From: Azospirillum agricola | GTDB lineage: Bacteria > Pseudomonadota > Alphaproteobacteria > Azospirillales > Azospirillaceae | Assembly (NCBI RefSeq): GCF_017876095.1 | Contig: NZ_JAGINM010000015.1 | Span: 1 to 64,000, forward strand | Direction of reading: 5' to 3' | Length of the DNA stretch: 64,000 nt | Part shown: positions 59,884-64,000 of the stretch, in pieces | Layout of the letters: every line of letters starts with the position of its first letter | How positions within the stretch are numbered: position 1 is the first letter of the stretch | Program-made: the position numbers and the translations under genes | The notes under the pieces: model-generated | Told to the model about the DNA's origin: nothing | Seen by the model: the letters and a program-made list of their open reading frames with translations, nothing else | Database searches by the model: none

Positions 59884-61170
59884 TCACGCCGAGACGAGTT
59901 CTTCCAGCGAACGCTCGATGATGTCCAGACCTTCGTCGATCACCGCGTCCGACGCGGTGAGCGGGACCAGCACGCGGATCACGTTCGCGTAGGTGCCGCA
60001 GGACAGCAGGACCAGACCCTTCTCCGCCGCCTTGGCGACCAGCGCCTTGGTCAGGTCGGCGGCCGGCTCCTTGGTCTGGCGGTCGGTGACCAGTTCCATG
60101 GCGACCATGGCGCCGAGGTTGCGGACATCGCCGACGACCGGCAGCGAGTTGCGCTGGCCCATGGCGCGGAAACGGTCGGCGATGCGCTCGCCGATCACGA
60201 CCGCGCGCTCGCACAGCTTCTCCTCCTCGATGGCGTCGAGGACGGCCAGCGCCGCCGTGGTCGCCAGCGGGCTGCCGGCGTAGGTGCCGCCGAGACCGCC
60301 GGGAATCGGCGCGTCCATCAGGGCGGCCTTGCCGGTCAGCGCCGACAGCGGGAAACCGCCGGCCAGGCTCTTCGCCATGGTGATCAGGTCGGGCTCGACC
60401 CCGGCGTGCTCGACCGCGAACATCTTGCCGGTGCGGGCGAAGCCGGTCTGGATCTCGTCGACGATCATGACGATGCCGTGCTTGTCGCAGACCGCGCGGA
60501 TCGCCTGGAGGAACTCCGGCGAGGCGATGTTGAAGCCGCCCTCGCCCTGCACCGGCTCGACGATGATCGCGGCGACGCGGGCCGGATCGACGTCGGACTT
60601 GAACAGGGTGTCGAGCGCCTTCAGGCTCTCGGCGACCGAAATCTCACGATACGCGTTGGGGAACGGCACATGGTAGATGTCGGCCGGGAACGGGCCGAAG
60701 CCGACCTTGTAGGGCACGACCTTGCCGGTCAGCGCCATGCCGAGCAGCGTGCGGCCGTGGAAGCCGCCGGAGAAGGCGACGACCGCCGGACGGCCGGTGG
60801 CGGCGCGGGCGACCTTGACGGCGTTCTCGACGGCCTCGGCGCCCGTGGTGAAGAAGGCGGTCTTCTTCGGGGTGTCGCCGGGGACCAGCGCGTTCAACTT
60901 CTCGGCCAGCTCGACGAAGCTGTCGTAGGGCGTCACCATCATGCAGGTGTGGGTGAAGCGGTCGAGCTGGGCCTTGACCGCCTCCATCACCTTGGGGTGG
61001 CGGTGGCCGGTGTTCAGCACGGCGATGCCGGCGCCGAAATCGATGTAGCGCTTGCCCTCGACGTCCCACATCTCGGCGTTCTCGGCGCGGTCGATGTAGA
61101 TGGGCAGGCCGGCGGAGATGCCACGGGAGACGGCGGCCTCGCGGCGCGCGACCAACGACTGGTTGCTCAT
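59884..61170 (-). CDS. gabT: 4-aminobutyrate (5-aminovalerate) aminotransferase
   Basis: Class III PLP aminotransferase, 428 residues, close to the usual GabT length. The cofactor region KKTAFFTTGAEAVENAVKVA, the IVDEIQTGFARTGKMFAVEH motif and the Schiff-base Lys in ITMAKSLAGG (residue 267) are intact. It transfers the omega-amino group of 4-aminobutyrate, or of 5-aminovalerate in related DavT enzymes, to 2-oxoglutarate. The ATG at 61170 has AAGGA nine bases upstream. It follows gabD by 31 bases, making a two-step route to the dicarboxylate. Confidence 0.95.
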   Translation of the reverse strand: MSNQSLVARREAAVSRGISAGLPIYIDRAENAEMWDVEGKRYIDFGAGIAVLNTGHRHPKVMEAVKAQLDRFTHTCMMVTPYDSFVELAEKLNALVPGDTPKKTAFFTTGAEAVENAVKVARAATGRPAVVAFSGGFHGRTLLGMALTGKVVPYKVGFGPFPADIYHVPFPNAYREISVAESLKALDTLFKSDVDPARVAAIIVEPVQGEGGFNIASPEFLQAIRAVCDKHGIVMIVDEIQTGFARTGKMFAVEHAGVEPDLITMAKSLAGGFPLSALTGKAALMDAPIPGGLGGTYAGSPLATTAALAVLDAIEEEKLCERAVVIGERIADRFRAMGQRNSLPVVGDVRNLGAMVAMELVTDRQTKEPAADLTKALVAKAAEKGLVLLSCGTYANVIRVLVPLTASDAVIDEGLDIIERSLEELVSA

Positions 61171-61201
61171 GATCGATGTCCTTGGGAGTCGTGCGTGAGC
61201 G

Positions 61202-62662
61202 TCAGGCGCCGAGGCCGACGCAGAGATACTTGGTTTCCATGAAGTCATCGAGGCCGTACTTGGAGCCCTCGCGTCCGATGCCGGACTCCTTGACACCGCC
61301 GAAGGGAGCCACCTCGGTCGAGATGATGCCCTCGTTGATGCCGACCATGCCGTATTCCAGCCCCTCGGCGACGCGCCAGACGCGGCCGATGTCGCGGCTG
61401 TAGAAATAGGCGGCGAGACCGAATTCGGTGTCGTTGGCCATGCGGATGGCCTCCTCCTCCGTCTCGAACTTGAACAGCGGGGCGACCGGGCCGAAGATCT
61501 CCTCGCGGGCGACCCGCATCTCGGTGGTGATGCCGGTCAGGATCGTCGGCTCGAAGAAGGTGCCGCCCAGCGCGTGGCGCTTGCCGCCCAGCGCGACCTT
61601 GGCGCCCTTCTCCAGCGCGTCGCCCATCAGCTCCTCGACCTTGGCGACGGCGTCGGCGTTGATGAGCGGCCCCTGGGTGACGCCGGCCTCGGTGCCGTCG
61701 CCGACCTTGAGCTGCTTGACCGCCTCGGCCAGCTTGGCGGCGAAGGCGTCGTAGACGCCGGCCTGCACCAGCAGCCGGTTGGCGCAGACGCAGGTCTGGC
61801 CGGCGTTGCGGTACTTGGACGCCATGGCGCCCTTGACCGCCTCGTCGAGGTCGGCGTCGTCGAAGACGATGAAGGGGGCGTTGCCGCCGAGTTCCAGAGA
61901 CACCTTCTTGACCGTGCTGGCGGCCTGCCGCATCAGCAGCTTGCCGACCTCGGTCGAGCCGGTGAAGCTGACCTTGCGGACGATCGGGCTGTGGGTCAGC
62001 TCGTTGCCGATGGCCGCCGGCTCAGAGCCCATGACGATGTTGATGACGCCCGCCGGGAAGCCGGCGCGCTCGGCCAGCTCGGCCAGCGCCAGCGCCGACA
62101 GCGGCGTGTCCTCGGCCGGCTTGATGACCACGGTGCAGCCGGCGGCGAGCGCGGGCGCGCATTTGCGGGTGATCATGGCGATCGGGAAGTTCCACGGCGT
62201 GATCGCCGCGACGACGCCGATGGCCTCCTTCAGCACGACGATGCGCTTGTTCGCCGCGAAGGTCGGGATGACGTCGCCGTAGGCGCGCTTGCCCTCTTCC
62301 GCGAACCACTCGATGAAGGAGGCGCCGTAGGCGACCTCGCCGCGGGCCTCGGCCAGCGGCTTGCCCTGCTCGGCGGTCATCAGCCGGGCCAGATCCTCCT
62401 GGGCGGCCATGATCAGCTCGTACCAGCGGCGCAGCACGGCGGCGCGCTCCTTGCCGGTCTTGGCCTTCCAGCCCGGCAGGGCGGCGTTGGCGGCGTCGAT
62501 GGCGGCGCGCGTCTCGGCGGCGCCCATGTCGGCCACTTCGGTGATGACCTTGCCGTTCGCCGGGTTGGTCACCGCGAAGGTCTTGCCGGAATCGGCCGCG
62601 CGCCACGCGCCGTTCACATAGCCCTTGGTCTGGAGGAGGCTCTGGTCGTTCAGCGACAGCAT
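61202..62662 (-). CDS. gabD: Succinate-semialdehyde dehydrogenase
   Basis: Aldehyde dehydrogenase of 486 residues that oxidises succinate (or glutarate) semialdehyde with NAD(P)+. The cofactor motif ITPWNFPIAMITRKCAPALA, the general base in SLELGGNAPFIVFDD and the catalytic Cys 291 in RNAGQTCVCANRL are present. So is the GabD-typical ending GGVKESGIGREGSKYGLDDF. The ATG at 62662 is preferred over the open extension to 62773. It is divergent from the PuuR-like regulator, with an 18-base palindrome between them, so it is probably repressed by it. Confidence 0.95.
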   Translation of the reverse strand: MLSLNDQSLLQTKGYVNGAWRAADSGKTFAVTNPANGKVITEVADMGAAETRAAIDAANAALPGWKAKTGKERAAVLRRWYELIMAAQEDLARLMTAEQGKPLAEARGEVAYGASFIEWFAEEGKRAYGDVIPTFAANKRIVVLKEAIGVVAAITPWNFPIAMITRKCAPALAAGCTVVIKPAEDTPLSALALAELAERAGFPAGVINIVMGSEPAAIGNELTHSPIVRKVSFTGSTEVGKLLMRQAASTVKKVSLELGGNAPFIVFDDADLDEAVKGAMASKYRNAGQTCVCANRLLVQAGVYDAFAAKLAEAVKQLKVGDGTEAGVTQGPLINADAVAKVEELMGDALEKGAKVALGGKRHALGGTFFEPTILTGITTEMRVAREEIFGPVAPLFKFETEEEAIRMANDTEFGLAAYFYSRDIGRVWRVAEGLEYGMVGINEGIISTEVAPFGGVKESGIGREGSKYGLDDFMETKYLCVGLGA

Positions 62663-62789
62663 GTTGGTCCGCCCTGGATGCAGCCTGGAATGGGAAAGGG
62701 TGCGTGGAGGCCCCTGGGCTTCGCCTGAAGGATCACCTTCGGCGATCGACCTGGGAGGCATTGCTTGATCCACGAACCGAAGCCTACCA

Positions 62790-62807
62790 TGTTTAATAAA
62801 TTAAACA
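62790..62807. promoter_or_regulatory. Operator-like palindrome between gabD and the PuuR-like gene
   Basis: TGTTTAAT-AA-ATTAAACA, a perfect eight-base inverted repeat in an AT-rich stretch of the 228-base divergent promoter region, with a further half-site TGTTTA at 62813. It is the obvious binding site for the adjacent XRE-type dimer. Confidence 0.6.
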
Positions 62808-62890
62808 ACCCCTGTTTAGCTGTTCATATTTTGATGACGGGGTTGCGCGGATCCGCTATTGCTTAGGGTTGAGGAACCAGGAGTCGGGTG

Positions 62891-63457
62891 ATGGATTTCG
62901 ACGTCGGCACGCGGTTGAAGCAGATCCGCGAGCAGCATGGGCTGTCGCAGCGGGCGTTGGCGCAGAAGGCCGGCGTGACCAACGGCACCATCTCGCTGAT
63001 CGAGCAGAACCGCAGCAGCCCGTCGGTGTCGTCGCTGCGCAAGGTGCTGCAAGGCATCCCGATGACGCTGGCCGAATTCTTCTCTTCCGACGACCTTCCC
63101 CCTCCCGAGCAGATCTTCTTCAAGAACAGCGAACTGGTCGAGCTGGCCGGCGAGTTGAAGGGCACCGTCGGCAAGGTCTCCTTCCGGCAGGTCGGCGACC
63201 TGCGCGGGCGCAACCTGCAAATCCTCCACGAACGCTACGCCCCTGGCGCCGACACCGGCCGCACCATGCTCCAGCACGAGTCGGAAGAGGGCGGCATCGT
63301 CGTGCGCGGCCAGATCGAGCTGACGGTCGGCGACCGCAAGGAACTGCTCGGCCCCGGCGACGCCTATTTCTTCGACAGCCGCATCCCCCACCGCTTCCGC
63401 AACGTCGGCGAGGAGGAGTGCGAGCTGATCAGCGCCTGCACCCCACCCTACCTGTAA
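62891..63457 (+). CDS. puuR: XRE-cupin transcriptional regulator (PuuR-like)
   Basis: 188 residues. The N-terminal lambda-repressor-type helix-turn-helix (about 8-62) reads LKQIREQHGLSQRALAQKAG and TNGTISLIEQNRSSPSVSS. The C-terminal cupin (about 105-188) has EEGGIVVRGQIELTVGDR and GDAYFFDSRIPHRFRNVGEE. PuuR-type regulators respond to putrescine and repress polyamine catabolism genes. The ATG at 62891 has AGGAG seven bases upstream. The flanking gabD/gabT and PotC-like permease genes support this role. Confidence 0.88.
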   Translation: MDFDVGTRLKQIREQHGLSQRALAQKAGVTNGTISLIEQNRSSPSVSSLRKVLQGIPMTLAEFFSSDDLPPPEQIFFKNSELVELAGELKGTVGKVSFRQVGDLRGRNLQILHERYAPGADTGRTMLQHESEEGGIVVRGQIELTVGDRKELLGPGDAYFFDSRIPHRFRNVGEEECELISACTPPYL

Positions 63458-63462
63458 GCCAC

Positions 63463-64000
63463 CTACGCCACATTCCCCTTCAGCCGCTCGTTGCGGCGGC
63501 GCAGCAGTTCGATCATCGTCAGCAGGCCGATCGAGATCACCGTCAGCACCACCGCCACCGCGGTGATGGTCGGGCTGATGTTCTCGCGGATGCCGCTGAA
63601 CATCTCCCTGGGCAGGGTGCGCTGGTCCGGCCCGGCGAGGAACAGCACCGTCACCACCTCGTCGAAGCTGGTGGCGAAGGCGAACAGCGCGCCCGACGCC
63701 AGACCCGGCAGGATCAGCGGCAGGATCACCTTGCGGAAGGTCAGCAGCGGCGGCGCGCCCAGCGAGGCGGCGGCGCGCGCCAGCGTCATGTCGAAACCCT
63801 GGAGCGTCGCCGACACGGTGATGACCACGAAGGGGGTCGCCAGCGCCGTGTGCACCAGGATCAGGCCCAGATAGTTGCCGGTCAGCCCGAGCGGCGCGAA
63901 GAAGAAATAGACGCCGACCGCGGTGATCACCACCGGCACCACCATCGGCGACAGCACGACGGCCAGCACCAGCGGCTTCCACTTGCTCTTCCACTGCGCC
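63463..64000 (-). CDS. ABC transporter permease, PotC-like (polyamine type), partial
   Basis: The C-terminal 178 residues of an inner-membrane permease whose start lies beyond the window end. It has several membrane helices (LVLAVVLSPMVVPVVITAVG onward) and the binding-protein-dependent-transport EAA loop TLARAAASLGAPPLLTFRKV, followed by ILPLILPGLASGALFAFATS and FDEVVTVLFLAGPDQRTLPR. That last stretch is characteristic of PotC/YdcV permeases for spermidine or putrescine. It is convergent with the PuuR-like gene, with five bases between the stops, fitting a polyamine uptake and degradation locus. Confidence 0.9.
   Translation of the reverse strand, partial: AQWKSKWKPLVLAVVLSPMVVPVVITAVGVYFFFAPLGLTGNYLGLILVHTALATPFVVITVSATLQGFDMTLARAAASLGAPPLLTFRKVILPLILPGLASGALFAFATSFDEVVTVLFLAGPDQRTLPREMFSGIRENISPTITAVAVVLTVISIGLLTMIELLRRRNERLKGNVA

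Noticed and set aside
58696..61242. An 848-codon plus-strand open frame opposite the CoA-transferase and gabT
   Set aside because: Antisense shadow of two enzymes with intact catalytic motifs.

Overview
The window is a high-GC chromosomal (or chromid) segment of an alphaproteobacterium. I would place it near Azospirillum (Rhodospirillales), judging from the GC-rich codon use, the alphaproteobacterial type of Fur, the two kinds of interspersed palindromic repeat, and the gene content. That placement is inference from style, not from a marker gene. I see no rRNA, tRNA, CRISPR array, transposase or complete prophage.

Layout. 0.1-7.6 kb (minus strand): glucose-6-phosphate dehydrogenase, a ROK repressor, a MarR/Bcr-type drug exporter pair, and two related TetR regulators flanking a universal stress protein. 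The second TetR is divergent from an RND efflux pair (7.8-12.2 kb) that has no outer-membrane partner here. 12.3-20 kb: a Fur-family regulator, then a minus-strand operon (solitary branched-chain-type binding protein, MFS carrier, enoyl-CoA hydratase, acyl-CoA ligase). A divergent GntR/FCD regulator stands next to it, and an AcuI-type quinone oxidoreductase lies beyond. Nearly identical palindromes at 17897 and 19982 tie these into one probable regulon. 20-24.6 kb: a His/Pro-rich exported protein, a large chemoreceptor and small envelope proteins.

24.8-46.4 kb is the most unusual part. On the minus strand are a TPR/glycosyltransferase-9-like protein, a GNAT enzyme and a tandemly duplicated module of phage-tail-collar protein plus a small partner (DUF6916-like). 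Divergent from them is a 16.7-kb plus-strand operon: a 3,398-residue repeat protein with an LEPR N-terminal motif and a DUF4347-like domain, a TolC-like lipoprotein with a SPOR domain, a soluble-type HlyD adaptor, a HlyD adaptor with a cytoplasmic domain, and a polytopic M50-type metalloprotease fused to a PqqD-like domain and a HlyD domain. There is no ABC ATPase. I read this as a type-I-like secretion system for a giant surface protein in which the protease-adaptor fusion replaces the ABC transporter.

46.5-57.5 kb: a Cache-type histidine kinase, an aminotransferase, small unknown proteins, a DASS/SLC13 transporter with TrkA-C domains, an AsmA-like protein, and three plus-strand genes of unknown role, the last with the two motifs of a 2H phosphoesterase. 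57.6-64 kb: a DMT transporter, a CaiB/BaiF CoA-transferase, gabT and gabD on the minus strand. A PuuR-like XRE-cupin regulator is divergent from them, and a PotC-like permease runs off the window end. This is a polyamine / omega-amino-acid degradation block.

Starts were moved inward from the longest open frame where a Shine-Dalgarno sequence, a start-stop overlap or a signal peptide supported it. Functions rest on motifs and overall family resemblance read by eye; no database search was run.
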